Notes: generated by a model not told the origin, from the sequence alone. Shown: positions 37,170 through 49,914, counted from the first letter of the stretch. The stretch is 64,000 bases of DNA from Thermosipho affectus (GCF_001990485.1 NZ_LBFC01000021.1:47504-111503); one strand, 5' to 3'. Made by a program: numbers and translations.

Positions 37170-38978
37170 TTATTCAATTGCAGGTGTTACTTTGCTTATT
37201 GCGCCAAATCTACAGACTTCTATACAACTTCCACATTTTACACAAGCTGATTGGTCTATTTCATGGACTTTCCTTACTTCGCCAGAAATACAACTTGAAG
37301 GACATACCCTAGCACAAGCGGTACAACCTACACATTTTTCTGGATCTATAACGTAACTAATAAGTGCTTTACATTTGCTAGCAGGACATTTTTTCTCTCT
37401 CACATGTGCAAGATACTCATCTTTGTAGTATCTTAAAGTAGATAGTACGGGATTTGGCGCAGTTTGTCCAAGACCACAAAGCGAAGAGTCTTTAATAACG
37501 TTACCTAGATTTTCCAAGATTTCTATATCTTCTTCTGTTCCTTCGCCTTTTGTTATTTTATCCAAAATTTCATACATCTTTTTTGTTCCTTCTCTACAAG
37601 GTGTACATTTTCCACATGATTCATCTACAGTAAATTCTAAGAAAAACTTTGCAACATCGACCATACAATCGTCCTCATCTAAAACTATTAAACCACCAGA
37701 ACCAACTATTGCTCCCAGTTTTTGTAGTGATTCGTAATCAACTGGTGTATCGAAATACTCTTCTGGTATGACACCACCGCTTGGTCCCCCAGTTTGAACT
37801 GCTTTAATCTTTTTACCAGTTGGAGATCCTCCGCCAATTTCGTATATAAGTTCTCTTAATGTAATTCCCATAGGTACTTCAACCAAACCTGTATTTTTAA
37901 CTTTACCAGCCAGCGCAAAAACTTTTGTTCCAGGTGATTTTTCTGTTCCCCACTGTCTAAACCAATTTGCGCCGTGGTATATAATCGGTGGAACACATGC
38001 TAATGTTTCAACGTTATTTATATTACTTGGTTTTCCCCACAATCCTTTTTGTGCTGGGAATGGAGGTTTTACCCTTGGTTGTCCTCTTTTTCCTTCAATT
38101 GAGTGCATTAAAGCGGTTTCCTCACCACACACAAATGCCCCTGCCCCAATCCTTATTTCTATGTCGAACGAAAAATCTGTTCCTAGAATATTTTCTCCCA
38201 AGAAACCATATTCCCTTGCTTGATTTAAGGCCACCGTTAATCTTTCAATTGCAATTGGATATTCAGCTCTTAAATAGACAAAACCTTTTGTTGCTCCGAT
38301 TGCATATCCTGCTATGGTCATAGCTTCAATTATGGTGTGTGGATCTCCTTCGAGAATTGATCTATCCATAAAGGCGCCTGGGTCCCCTTCGTCAGCGTTA
38401 CATATCATATACTTTTCGTCACCAGGAGATTTCCTTGCGAACTCCCATTTTAAGCCAGTTGGAAAACCTGCACCACCTCTTCCACGAAGCCCACTATCTT
38501 TAACAACTTGTATAACTTCCTCCGGTTTCATTTCTTTTAGTGCTTTGTGTAATGCAAAATAACCATCTCTTGCTATATATTCATCAATATTTAACGGATC
38601 AATAATTCCCACATTTCTAGTTGCTATTTTTACTTGCCTTGAGAAGAAAGGAATTTCTTTTTGTGGTTGTGGGACTATTTTTCCTTTATCACCTTGATAA
38701 AGGTATTCCTCTACAATTCTACCTTTTAGAAGATGTTCTTCAACAATTTTTTCTGCAGCTTCTGGCGTTAATTTTTGATAGTAAACCCCTTCTGGATGTA
38801 TTACCATTATTGGCCCTAAACTACAAGCACCCATACAACCAGTTTCAACGATTTTTATATTATCTTGTAAATTGTATTCTTTAATTTTTCTTTCTAATAC
38901 ATCTTTTACACTTTCTTCACCTGCGGAAATACAGGCTCCACCAGCACAAATAAGAATTGTATTTGTTTCTAAAGGCAT
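37170..38978 (-). CDS. NADH-binding flavoprotein subunit HndC/HydB type
   Basis: A 602-residue subunit of an NAD(P)H-linked, probably bifurcating, hydrogenase or related oxidoreductase. Order: [2Fe-2S] thioredoxin-like domain (Cys11, 16, 48, 52), FMN/NADH domain (GLRGRGGAGFPTGLKWEF, GAGAFVCGEETALMHSIEG), SLBB region, [4Fe-4S] motif ESCGKCTPCREG and CGLGQ. The C-terminal two-cluster ferredoxin domain has CVGCTACARVCP and CVKCGSCIEVC. In known systems it works with a NuoE subunit (present upstream) and an iron hydrogenase subunit, which is not in this window. Confidence 0.93.
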   Translation of the reverse strand: MPLETNTILICAGGACISAGEESVKDVLERKIKEYNLQDNIKIVETGCMGACSLGPIMVIHPEGVYYQKLTPEAAEKIVEEHLLKGRIVEEYLYQGDKGKIVPQPQKEIPFFSRQVKIATRNVGIIDPLNIDEYIARDGYFALHKALKEMKPEEVIQVVKDSGLRGRGGAGFPTGLKWEFARKSPGDEKYMICNADEGDPGAFMDRSILEGDPHTIIEAMTIAGYAIGATKGFVYLRAEYPIAIERLTVALNQAREYGFLGENILGTDFSFDIEIRIGAGAFVCGEETALMHSIEGKRGQPRVKPPFPAQKGLWGKPSNINNVETLACVPPIIYHGANWFRQWGTEKSPGTKVFALAGKVKNTGLVEVPMGITLRELIYEIGGGSPTGKKIKAVQTGGPSGGVIPEEYFDTPVDYESLQKLGAIVGSGGLIVLDEDDCMVDVAKFFLEFTVDESCGKCTPCREGTKKMYEILDKITKGEGTEEDIEILENLGNVIKDSSLCGLGQTAPNPVLSTLRYYKDEYLAHVREKKCPASKCKALISYVIDPEKCVGCTACARVCPSSCISGEVRKVHEIDQSACVKCGSCIEVCRFGAISKVTPAIE

Positions 38979-38993
38979 TATTTTTCTACCTCC

Positions 38994-39371
38994 TTATTCT
39001 TCTCCTTTTTTTACTATCAAATCACCTACAAGCTCACCAGCAACTATATGGGACTTTATAATTCTTCTTGCATTTTCGGGATTTACGTGTCCATAAGTAA
39101 TGGGGACTTCCCCGTTTATTTCCACTTTTATAGTTGGTTCAACTTCGCATAATCCCATGCAACCAGATTGGACAACTGATATATCGTCAATGTTTAATTC
39201 ATTTAACGTTTCCACTATTGCATTTAAAGTATCTTTTGCGCCTGCAGCTATTCCACATGTTCCCATTGCAACTGTTATTTTTCCCCTTTTTCCTTCTTCC
39301 CTCATTTTAACTTTTTTTAATGTATCTTCTTTTATTTTCATAAGTTCTTCTAAGCTTTTTATTTTACCCAT
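38994..39371 (-). CDS. HndB-like [2Fe-2S] thioredoxin-fold protein
   Basis: A 125-residue protein like the small HndB subunit of NADP-reducing hydrogenases. The thioredoxin-like ferredoxin region shows GTCGIAAGAKDTL and SGCMGLCEVEP, that is three cysteines in the places of the family; the first position of a classic four-cysteine set is not obvious. It overlaps the NuoE-like gene upstream and lies 15 bases before HndC, giving the hndA-hndB-hndC order. Confidence 0.86.
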   Translation of the reverse strand: MGKIKSLEELMKIKEDTLKKVKMREEGKRGKITVAMGTCGIAAGAKDTLNAIVETLNELNIDDISVVQSGCMGLCEVEPTIKVEINGEVPITYGHVNPENARRIIKSHIVAGELVGDLIVKKGEE

Positions 39372-39865
39372 TATTTCCCCTCCCCTTGGAACTTTTTAAT
39401 AATACTTGGAACCATATCGGGTGTGACTTTACCAAAAAATTCTTTTTCACCTATAAGGACAACAGGTGCCATACTACATGCTCCTAAGCACCTTACACCG
39501 TGAACTGAAAAGTTACCATCTTTAGTTACTTCGCCTTCATTTACTCCAAGTTCACTAAGAAACCTTTCCATAACTTTATCTGCACCTTTAACATAACATG
39601 CAGTACCCAAACATATCTTAATTTGATTCTTTCCTTTGGGCTTCGTAGAAAAGAAATTGTAGAATGTTACCACACCATAGACAACCGATGTAGGAATCTT
39701 AAGCTTTTCAGCAACGTGGTTTTGAACTTCTTCTGGAAGCCAACCAAATAGTTCCTGGGCTTTGTGAAGGACATTAATTAAAATACCTTTTTTTCCTTTT
39801 AATTCTTCAATATACGCATCGAGCTCCTTGTAAAGCTCGACATGTTTTTCACAAACTGCCAACAT
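39371..39865 (-). CDS. NuoE-like [2Fe-2S] subunit HndA/HydC type
   Basis: A 164-residue 24-kDa-family subunit passing electrons between NADH/FMN and other clusters. It has the helical N-terminus (VVYGVVTFYNFFS) and all four cysteines in CLGTAC and CLGAC. It is the first gene of the five-gene redox operon. The ATG at 39865 is set by AGGAGG five bases upstream; a GTG two codons earlier overlaps that site. Confidence 0.93.
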   Translation of the reverse strand: MLAVCEKHVELYKELDAYIEELKGKKGILINVLHKAQELFGWLPEEVQNHVAEKLKIPTSVVYGVVTFYNFFSTKPKGKNQIKICLGTACYVKGADKVMERFLSELGVNEGEVTKDGNFSVHGVRCLGACSMAPVVLIGEKEFFGKVTPDMVPSIIKKFQGEGK

Positions 39866-39899
39866 GGCCACCTCCTATTTAGTATTACCATCCAGGTAT

Positions 39900-39935
39900 A
39901 TTATAACATTAAAAGTAAAAAAATTCACTTGTGAA
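39900..39935 (-). promoter_or_regulatory. Promoter of the NuoE/NuoF operon with overlapping inverted repeat
   Basis: On the minus strand TATAAT (39900-39905) preceded by TGT, an extended -10. The -35 position is GTGAAT, part of TTCAC-TT-GTGAA (39924-39935), a small inverted repeat that could be an operator. A redox regulator such as Rex is a guess: the adjacent TTGTGAAAT equals one Rex half-site, but the second half is not there. Confidence 0.6.
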
Positions 39936-39958
39936 ATGTTATTTTTAAGATAACATTT
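39934..39958. repeat. Inverted repeat upstream of the NuoE/NuoF operon
   Basis: AAATGTTAT, seven bases, ATAACATTT: perfect 9-bp arms, directly upstream of the TTCAC/GTGAA repeat. It is A+T-rich and could be an activator or repressor site, or a weak hairpin. Confidence 0.6.
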
Positions 39959-39991
39959 TTTTAATTATTCACGATTAATTACTTCAGATAA

Positions 39992-40024
39992 ACAATCCCC
40001 TGAGATATCAGGGGATTGTCCAAA
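39992..40024 (-). terminator. Hairpin after ftcD
   Basis: ACAATCCCCTGA and its complement form a perfect 12-bp stem with a 4-base loop. The following minus-strand T-tract is short (TTTATCT). It probably ends the long metG-to-ftcD transcript. Confidence 0.78.
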
Positions 40025-40035
40025 ATAATATAAAT

Positions 40036-40941
40036 TTATTCAAAAAATGTATTCAATATTTTATTTTCTATTACTCTACTTTCATCAAAATCATCAATCT
40101 GTAAATACCAGTTCATAGTTTCAATTGCAGCTCTTAGTGGAATCATTCCAATGATTTCTGAATTTAATACGGGAACACCATATCTTTGGGCTTCTCGTTT
40201 TATTGCCTCAAACACTCTAAAAATTGGAGATTTTTTGTAATTTGTCAAATTCATAGAAACTTGAACAATTCCTTTTTCTTTTAATTCAACGCCCATTGCC
40301 TTTACATATCTAAAACCACCACTTATATGTCTAACTGCTTTTGCTATTTTATTTGCTATTTCTATATCATTTGTTCCCAGATTGACGTTGAATGCAATTA
40401 GGTATTCTCTTGCACCTACTGCAACTACACCTGCGGTGGGATGTACTTTGTCGGGACCAAAATCTGGCTTCCAATTTTGATCTTTGATTTTTTCAAAAAA
40501 TCCTTCAAATTCTCCCTTTCTAATTTTTGATAAGTTTTCCCTTTCAGGTGAAGTAGCTGATTTTTCGTAAAGATACACAGGAATGTTTAATTCATTTCCG
40601 ATTCTTTCTCCTAATTTTTTGGAAATTTCGATACATTCTTCCATTTTTGTATTCATAACTGGAATAAAAGGGATAACGTCCGTTGCACCCATTCGTGGGT
40701 GTTCACCTTTGTGAATTCTAAGATCAATAAGCTCAGTAGCTTTTTTTACCATGTCGAATAATGCGTTTTCTATTTCATCTGGTTCACCTACAAGCGTAAC
40801 AACGGACCTATTGTGATCATGATCCATGGACCAATCGAGGACTTTGACTTTTTTGTATTTTTCCGCTTCTTCGATTATCATTCTGATTTTTTCTATATCC
40901 CTTCCCTCACTAAAGTTTGGTACACTTTCGATTAATTTCAT
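40036..40941 (-). CDS. ftcD: Glutamate formimidoyltransferase
   Basis: Transfers the formimino group between formimino-glutamate and tetrahydrofolate in histidine breakdown. The 301 residues match the transferase half of FTCD: ESVPNFSEGRD at the start, then DHDHNRSVVTLVG, HKGEHPRMGATDVIPFIP and the C-terminal EIIGMIPLRA. The cyclodeaminase half is absent. No histidine-degradation gene is adjacent, so the physiological role could be in one-carbon metabolism. It overlaps the inositol phosphatase gene (ATGA). Confidence 0.92.
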   Translation of the reverse strand: MKLIESVPNFSEGRDIEKIRMIIEEAEKYKKVKVLDWSMDHDHNRSVVTLVGEPDEIENALFDMVKKATELIDLRIHKGEHPRMGATDVIPFIPVMNTKMEECIEISKKLGERIGNELNIPVYLYEKSATSPERENLSKIRKGEFEGFFEKIKDQNWKPDFGPDKVHPTAGVVAVGAREYLIAFNVNLGTNDIEIANKIAKAVRHISGGFRYVKAMGVELKEKGIVQVSMNLTNYKKSPIFRVFEAIKREAQRYGVPVLNSEIIGMIPLRAAIETMNWYLQIDDFDESRVIENKILNTFFE

Positions 40942-41697
40942 ACTCCCCCTCCTATTTCATTAGTGATGTTTTTTATATCCTCTAAAATTGATGGCTTTGA
41001 AAATATATAACTTTCTCTTTCAAAAATTTTGGGTGTATTACCTTGAAAATTTATAATTTCTCCCCCAGCTTCCTTTACAATCAAATATGCAGCGGCTATA
41101 TCCCATGGATTTGCACGTTTTGCAATGAAAAAATCAAATTTGTTTGCCGCAACGTAGCATGCAGAAAGAGCGGCACTTCCGAGAATTCTAATTCTTTGAA
41201 CTTTATTTTCAACTTTTTCAATAAATTTTCCTGTAAATTTTCTGGAGAATCCAACACTTCCGATGGAAAATTTAAGGTCATTTATATCTTTTATTTCAAG
41301 TTTTGAGTGGTTTAAATACGCCCCCTGATTTTTCATTGCTAAGAACATTTCTTCGGTAAATGGATTGTATACTACACCAATTAGTGGTGACTTATTTTCA
41401 TAATATGCAATTGATATGCAAAAATTTGGAAGACCATGGATGTAATTTAAAGTTCCATCAATTGGATCAATTACCCACTGATTTTCCCCCATATCTTTTG
41501 TGTTGTTTTCTTCTGCTAAAATATTATCGTCTGGAAAATACTTTTTTATTTCCTGTATTATCATTTCTTGTGCTTTTTTATCGTGTTCTGTTACAAGATC
41601 CTGGAAATTTTCTTTTTCTTCAATATTTTTTGCTTTTCCGAAAAATTGCATAAGATAAAAGCCAACTGTTTTTGAAATTTCAACTGCTAAATTTAAT

Positions 41698-41705
<8 letters not shown>
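40938..41705 (-). CDS. Inositol monophosphatase family protein
   Basis: Mg2+-dependent sugar phosphatase of 255 residues. Metal and phosphate motifs are DPIDGTLNYIHG near residue 83 and NPWDIAAAYLIVKEAGG near 200. In thermophiles such enzymes may act on inositol-1-phosphate for compatible solutes, or on fructose-1,6-bisphosphate; the sequence does not decide. The ATG at 41705, after GGGAGATGAG and eight bases inside the PBP2 gene, is preferred to an upstream ATG. Confidence 0.9.
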
Positions 41706-45179
<3,474 letters not shown>

Positions 45180-45183
<4 letters not shown>

Positions 45184-45821
45184 ATTTCACCACTTATTAT
45201 AGCTGTTATTAGTTTAAAAGGAATTAATTCAAAAATTTTATTTTCTATTTTTGAATCGAAAAATTTTGTTTTATCAGCTATAACAAAAAATGGTTTATCA
45301 TAGTATTTTGATAGTATAGCCAATGTTTTTGAACCTATTTTATTTATTACTCCGTTTTCACATACCGAGTCAGCACCTGTTACTATATAGTCTGCATCTT
45401 TAATGTATTTTTCTACTTCAAAATCATTGATTAATTTTACATTGCAGGTTGATTTTAGTTTATCATATAGTATTTTACCCTCGCCACCGGGATTAGATAC
45501 GGGAACTACTATTTCCAAATTTTTTGGGTGGGTTTTAAAGTAAACTTCCAATGTTTTACTGTTGCTTATCGTAACTACCCTAGCATCAAAGTTTAAAAAT
45601 TTTTGGGCATAAGATATGGTACTATTAAAGGAACTTTTTAAAATCTTTTTAATTTCTTTTATTGTGTAACCATTTTGTACCATCTTTTTAATCCATTTTA
45701 TAACTCCCATTTCTTTTTTTAAATGTGAAATTTTGTCTAAAATATATTTATCTTCTTCCATCTTTTCTAAAAGCCAGAATCCAATTTCAACTGATCCGGC
45801 ATTTTTTAGTAGTTCATCCAT
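45180..45821 (-). CDS. eIF-2B alpha/beta/delta-like protein
   Basis: A 213-residue member of the eIF2B alpha-beta-delta / methylthioribose-1-phosphate isomerase superfamily. The C-terminal Rossmann-like half shows DADYIVTGADSV and GVINKIGSKTLAILSKYYDKPFFVIADKTK, typical of the superfamily. Bacteria lack eIF2, so a sugar-phosphate isomerase role is more likely than translation initiation. It is shorter than MtnA and the substrate is open. The ATG at 45821 follows AAAGGGG and overlaps the upstream radical SAM gene. Confidence 0.82.
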
Positions 45822-46764
45822 TAAATTGCCCCTTTCTAAAAGCGTAAAAAGAAGCTCTTGCAAGGTCCATATCATCAAATAACAATATGTTATCTCTAAT
45901 TTTTTCCACGTTTAATTGTTTATTTCCATATGAAAAAAACCAGCTTTCATATTTTTTGGGAAAATGTACTTTTTTTATATTTAACCTTGTAATTATTTTG
46001 TAAATTGCCTTTGCTTTTACCATATCTCCAAATGACGGGTGATAGGGTCCTGCTACAATTTGGTTTCTTGAATGTTCAGGAACAAAATATCCCATTCTAA
46101 TTACATTTGCATTGTTTGAATAAATTAAAAGTAACATTTCAGAAGATATATCCAGTGCCTCTTTTAAAGTTAATGGAGTATACAATTTTCTTTCGTACAT
46201 TTTCTCTAATTCGGTATTTTTAAAAATTAAAGTGGGATGTATTCTAAAAATGTTTACTCCCAGTTTAAGTAATTTCATCAAAGACAATATAGATTTTTCT
46301 TTTGAATCTTTCGGGAGTCCGATCATTAAATGTGCAGAGACCTTAAAATTTCTCTCCATTAAAAGGCGTATAGATCTTTCGTTGTCTTTGACAGTATGTC
46401 CCCTGTTTGAAGCATCTAAAACATCATTGAACATGCTTTGAATTCCAATTTCTATGGTTTTAACATTGTAGCGTTTTAAAATTCCAAGATTTTCCTCTGT
46501 TATTTCATCAGGTCGTGTAGATATTCTAATTGGAACATTTAAATATTTGACAAGTTCCAAAAACTCTAATTGTTTTTCTAAAGAAAGGCCAGTGAAAGTT
46601 CCACCGTAAAATGCTACTTCGTCAATTGAAAAATTTGAATACTTTTGAATTGTATTAAGTATTTCTTTTTTTGATGGCATTTTTTCTCCGGTCATAGAAT
46701 ATTGGTTGCAAAAAACACAACGTTTTTTGCAACCAGCATTTGGTAAAAAAATAGGAAGAATCAT
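45814..46764 (-). CDS. Elp3-like radical SAM protein without acetyltransferase domain
   Basis: A 316-residue radical SAM protein. The SAM motif is GCKKRCVFCNQ (Cx3Cx2C, residues 12-19), followed by VAFYGGTFTGL, RISTRPDEI and TIEIGIQSMFNDVL, a pattern of the Elp3/COG1243 group. The GNAT domain of true Elp3 is missing. tRNA modification is a possible role. Its start overlaps the yqeY stop (ATGA). Confidence 0.83.
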   Translation of the reverse strand: MILPIFLPNAGCKKRCVFCNQYSMTGEKMPSKKEILNTIQKYSNFSIDEVAFYGGTFTGLSLEKQLEFLELVKYLNVPIRISTRPDEITEENLGILKRYNVKTIEIGIQSMFNDVLDASNRGHTVKDNERSIRLLMERNFKVSAHLMIGLPKDSKEKSILSLMKLLKLGVNIFRIHPTLIFKNTELEKMYERKLYTPLTLKEALDISSEMLLLIYSNNANVIRMGYFVPEHSRNQIVAGPYHPSFGDMVKAKAIYKIITRLNIKKVHFPKKYESWFFSYGNKQLNVEKIRDNILLFDDMDLARASFYAFRKGQFNG

Positions 46765-47192
46765 CTTAGTAATTCCTTAACCACCTTACTAACTAGTGCA
46801 CCATCTGCTTTTCCTTTTAGCTTTGCCATTGTTTCTTTCATAATTTTTCCAAAGTTTTTTTCTTCAATGCTATTTATGATTTCTTGAACTATATTTTTTA
46901 TTTCCTCTTCACTTAGCATTTTTGGCGCGTAAATTTTTAGAATTTCAAGTTCTTTTTCTTCTTCTTTTGCAAGGTCTTCCCTTCCCGCATTTTTGTATGC
47001 TTCAATTGATTCTTGCCTTTTTTTAATTTCCTTGAGAACTATCTTTCCAATTTCCTCATCGGTTGCCTCTTTTCTTTTTTCTACTTCAAAATTTTTTATT
47101 GCAGAATTTAAGAGTCTTATTACTCTTAATTTTATTTGATCTTTTTCTTTCATTGCAGTTTTTAAATCGTTTAGTAATTTTTCTTTAAGCAT
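46761..47192 (-). CDS. YqeY/GatB-like domain protein
   Basis: A 143-residue protein of the YqeY family, related to the tail domain of the GatB amidotransferase subunit and thought to contact tRNA. Typical stretches are DLKTAMKEKDQIKLRVIRLL at the start, KIVLKEIKKRQESIEAY in the middle and KADGALVSKVVKELL at the end. Its exact function is unknown. It overlaps the deacetylase-family gene by eight bases. Confidence 0.9.
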   Translation of the reverse strand: MLKEKLLNDLKTAMKEKDQIKLRVIRLLNSAIKNFEVEKRKEATDEEIGKIVLKEIKKRQESIEAYKNAGREDLAKEEEKELEILKIYAPKMLSEEEIKNIVQEIINSIEEKNFGKIMKETMAKLKGKADGALVSKVVKELLR

Positions 47193-48141
47193 TTTCTCCC
47201 TCCTTAAATGTTGAAAATAAGTTTATTGCTGCGTTTGTGTTCGCATATTTATCATAACCCCCTTCTTGAATAAAAATAATGGGGATATCTAGTTTTTTTA
47301 AAAGCTTTCCCATTTTTTTGTAATCTTCATCTACTAAATTAAAGTATCCCATAGGATCTTTTAAGTGTGTATCAAAACCAAGTGAAACTATGAGTTTTAG
47401 TGGAGATATTTTTTCTATTATTTCAAGTGCTATTTCAAGCACAACTTTATATTCCTCCCAGGTTATCCCCTCATCTAGTGGAAAGTTAAAGTTTGTACCT
47501 TTTCCATTGTCTTTTCCTACTTCATCCCTATAACCTGAAATCCATGGGAAGAATTTTTCAGGGGTTCCATGAATTGAAATGTAGGTTATTTGTGGATCTT
47601 CGTAAAAAATTTCTTGTGTTCCATTTCCATGGTGGAAATCCACATCTAAAATACAAATTCTTTCTTGAAAGGTACTCTGTAAGTATTTTGCAGCTATTGC
47701 GGCGTTGTTAAAAAAACAGTATCCCCCTGCAAAATTACTTGTGGCATGGTGACCTGGTGGTCTTGTTAAAATGTAAACGTATTTTGAATCAAGGTTTACT
47801 CCAGTCATAACTGTATAGTATGCGTTAATTGCGGCATTATAGGTTTTTTTGGTTATAGGTGTGCCCGAATCTAGTATACGATCCTTTAAAAAAACTTCTG
47901 GCAAATATTCGTTTTTTGCATTTTTTGATAAATTTTCCACATGTTTTACATACCATTTTGGATGTATGTTGTATAAATAATTCAAAGGATATTCTTTTGG
48001 ATTTACGCATTCAAAATTGTTTTTGACAAAAATTTCCACCCCTTCCAATCGAGAAGGGGCTTCTGGATTTTTTACTAATTTTCCATTGTCAATTTCAAGA
48101 GTTGGTATATAGTCTTTGTTTAACTGCGCAACGGCCTTCAT
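47185..48141 (-). CDS. Histone deacetylase / acetylpolyamine amidohydrolase family protein
   Basis: Zinc-dependent deacetylase family enzyme, 318 residues. Catalytic and metal-binding stretches are visible: RPPGHHATSNFAGGYCFFNN (tandem His), LDVDFHHGNGTQEI, SLGFDTHLKDP and QEGGYDKYA. In bacteria these enzymes act on acetylpolyamines or acetylated proteins; no partner gene here decides which. GGAGGAATAAA precedes the ATG, and rpiB ends two bases upstream. Confidence 0.9.
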   Translation of the reverse strand: MKAVAQLNKDYIPTLEIDNGKLVKNPEAPSRLEGVEIFVKNNFECVNPKEYPLNYLYNIHPKWYVKHVENLSKNAKNEYLPEVFLKDRILDSGTPITKKTYNAAINAYYTVMTGVNLDSKYVYILTRPPGHHATSNFAGGYCFFNNAAIAAKYLQSTFQERICILDVDFHHGNGTQEIFYEDPQITYISIHGTPEKFFPWISGYRDEVGKDNGKGTNFNFPLDEGITWEEYKVVLEIALEIIEKISPLKLIVSLGFDTHLKDPMGYFNLVDEDYKKMGKLLKKLDIPIIFIQEGGYDKYANTNAAINLFSTFKEGENA

Positions 48142-48142
48142 T

Positions 48143-48580
48143 TTATTCCTCCAGCTGGGAAATCTTATTTATCCTTCTTTCGTGCCTCCCACCTTCAAAG
48201 TCTGAATTTAAAAACGCATTAACTATCCAAGAAGCCAATTCAAAACCTATAAGTCTACCGGGAAGTACAAGGATATTTGCGTTGTTATGTTGTCTTGCTA
48301 ATTTTCCCATTTCGGGAATGGTACACAATGCTGCCCTAATACCTTTTATTTTATTTGCTGCAATTGACATTCCTATTCCTGTTCCGCAAATTAATATACC
48401 AAAATCAGCTTCCTTTTTTACAACGCATTTTCCAACTTCTTTTGCAAAATCTGGATAATCAACACTTTGTATACTATTTGTTCCCAAATCTATTACTTCA
48501 ATGTCTTTTTCATTTAAAAAGTCTTTGATTTTTTCTTTAAGTTCAAATCCTGCATGATCACTTCCTATCGCTATTTTCAA
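48143..48580 (-). CDS. rpiB: Ribose-5-phosphate isomerase B
   Basis: Interconverts ribose 5-phosphate and ribulose 5-phosphate in the pentose phosphate pathway. The 145 residues carry GSDHAGFELK at the start, the catalytic-cysteine loop CGTGIGMSIAANK and the C-terminal EGGRHERRI. The start is TTG at 48580 after AAGGAGGGAGTATC. Confidence 0.96.
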   Translation of the reverse strand: MKIAIGSDHAGFELKEKIKDFLNEKDIEVIDLGTNSIQSVDYPDFAKEVGKCVVKKEADFGILICGTGIGMSIAANKIKGIRAALCTIPEMGKLARQHNNANILVLPGRLIGFELASWIVNAFLNSDFEGGRHERRINKISQLEE

Positions 48581-48592
48581 GATACTCCCTCC

Positions 48593-48931
48593 TTAGCTTT
48601 TCAAAAATTTTAATGCTTCATTTACTGAATTTTTAATATTTAATGCTTTGTCGAGGTTAGTCATTCTAAAGAGATTTTTAACGTTATCACTTAATTTTAC
48701 TAATACTAATTCTCCACCTTGCAATTTAAAAGATTTGTGTAAACTTACTAAAATCCCTAATCCAGAACTATCAATATAGTTCATTTGTGAAAGGTCCAAA
48801 ATACAATTCTTATTTCCTTTGTTTAAAATATTTTCCATTGCAAATTTTTTCAAGTTATGTGCATTTGAAATATCTATTTCACCAGTAATTTTTAGAATGG
48901 AAATACCATCTTTTGTTTCAAGTTCAAACAT
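48593..48931 (-). CDS. STAS-domain anti-anti-sigma-factor-like protein
   Basis: A 112-residue single STAS domain of the SpoIIAA/RsbV type. The phosphorylatable serine loop is YIDSSGLGIL (Ser55/Ser56), and the N-terminal ITGEIDISNAHNLKK matches the family. Such proteins are switched by a serine kinase anti-sigma factor and a PP2C phosphatase, neither of which is in this window. The downstream target is unknown. GGAGGTGAAATAG precedes the ATG. Confidence 0.92.
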   Translation of the reverse strand: MFELETKDGISILKITGEIDISNAHNLKKFAMENILNKGNKNCILDLSQMNYIDSSGLGILVSLHKSFKLQGGELVLVKLSDNVKNLFRMTNLDKALNIKNSVNEALKFLKS

Positions 48932-48943
48932 CTATTTCACCTC

Positions 48944-49543
48944 CTATTCGTAGAATCTTATTATCCCCACCAATTTTCCAATTACTTTTACATTACTTGT
49001 GTCACAAGTAATGGGTTTCATATTTTTGTTTTCTGGGACAAGTTCCACTTTTTCTTTTTTGTGGTAAAACCTTTTTAAAGTAACTTTGTCGTTAAAAATT
49101 ACAGCAGCAATTTGCCCATTTGGAATTCTGTATTGTTTTTTTAAAATAACATAATCACCATCCATTATGTGGGCATCGATCATGCTGTCTCCTTCAACTT
49201 TTAATGCAAAATAATTGCCAAATCCGGAAATCATCCTAATGGGGATTTCTATTTCTTCATCGATTATTTCAAACATTTCTATGCCTAAACCCGCAGAGAT
49301 TTTTCCTTTTACTGGAATAGAAACACTTTCAGGTCTTTTTATCAAAGAGATTGAACGGGAATTTTTAGGATTTCTTGTTATATATCCTTTCTTTTCAAGT
49401 GCAATTACGTGAATATGTGCCCCCCTTGGAGTTAGTTTAAAGTGTTTGGCAATATCTCTAATAGAGGGAGAATATCCATTTTGTTGTATATATGAAGTTA
49501 TAAAATCTAAAACTTTTTTTTGCTTTTCAGTAAGTTCTTTCAT
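48944..49543 (-). CDS. lexA: LexA repressor
   Basis: SOS repressor and self-cleaving serine protease, 199 residues. The N-terminal winged helix (1-65; GYSPSIRDIAKHFKLT) is followed by the cleavage site Ala84-Gly85 in KISAGLG and the catalytic dyad Ser120 (GDSM) and Lys157 (TLKRFY). All these fit an active LexA. It is embedded in the metG-gyrA run and overlaps the archease gene (ATGA), so SOS control by a promoter of its own is not apparent. I recognised no SOS box in the window. Confidence 0.96.
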   Translation of the reverse strand: MKELTEKQKKVLDFITSYIQQNGYSPSIRDIAKHFKLTPRGAHIHVIALEKKGYITRNPKNSRSISLIKRPESVSIPVKGKISAGLGIEMFEIIDEEIEIPIRMISGFGNYFALKVEGDSMIDAHIMDGDYVILKKQYRIPNGQIAAVIFNDKVTLKRFYHKKEKVELVPENKNMKPITCDTSNVKVIGKLVGIIRFYE

Positions 49544-49914
49544 ATGTCAAACACCACCTTTATTTTTAACATATTTTCAATTTTTTCAATTTTTAGGTTG
49601 TGATATGTTAAAGCTTTGAATCCATTGCCAGTTATACCATCAAATGGGCAAAATTTTACAGTGTAATCTGCGTATATTTCAACTGGAAAATATCCCAACT
49701 CGATAGAGGCAATCCAGTCGTTAACTATATCAAATATCGCATCTTCATTTTCTTTTAGTTTGTATTTGTAGTGCTTATAACTTTTGCAATTAATCTTTGG
49801 AGCATAATTTTCTTTAAAAATTTTTATTATATCTTTTAGTATTTCAAAAAAAGATTGCGCACTTATTTCGTATGCCACATCTGCTGTGTGGTCTATTTCT
49901 TTATACATTTTCAT
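49540..49914 (-). CDS. Archease
   Basis: A 124-residue archease family protein. The N-terminal [13 protein letters not shown], the central [14 protein letters not shown] and the C-terminal AKALTYH-like [10 protein letters not shown] are diagnostic. Archease is the turnover cofactor of the RNA ligase RtcB; no rtcB lies in this window. Two in-frame ATGs (49914 and 49908) could serve as start inside the gyrA end; GGAGAA precedes both. Confidence 0.93.
   Translation of the reverse strand: MKMYKEIDHTADVAYEISAQSFFEILKDIIKIFKENYAPKINCKSYKHYKYKLKENEDAIFDIVNDWIASIELGYFPVEIYADYTVKFCPFDGITGNGFKALTYHNLKIEKIENMLKIKVVFDI

Noticed and set aside
39924..39942. Rex-binding site at the NuoE/NuoF promoter
   Set aside because: Only one half-site (TTGTGAAAT) is present; the mirrored TCACAA half is missing, so it is not listed as a Rex operator.
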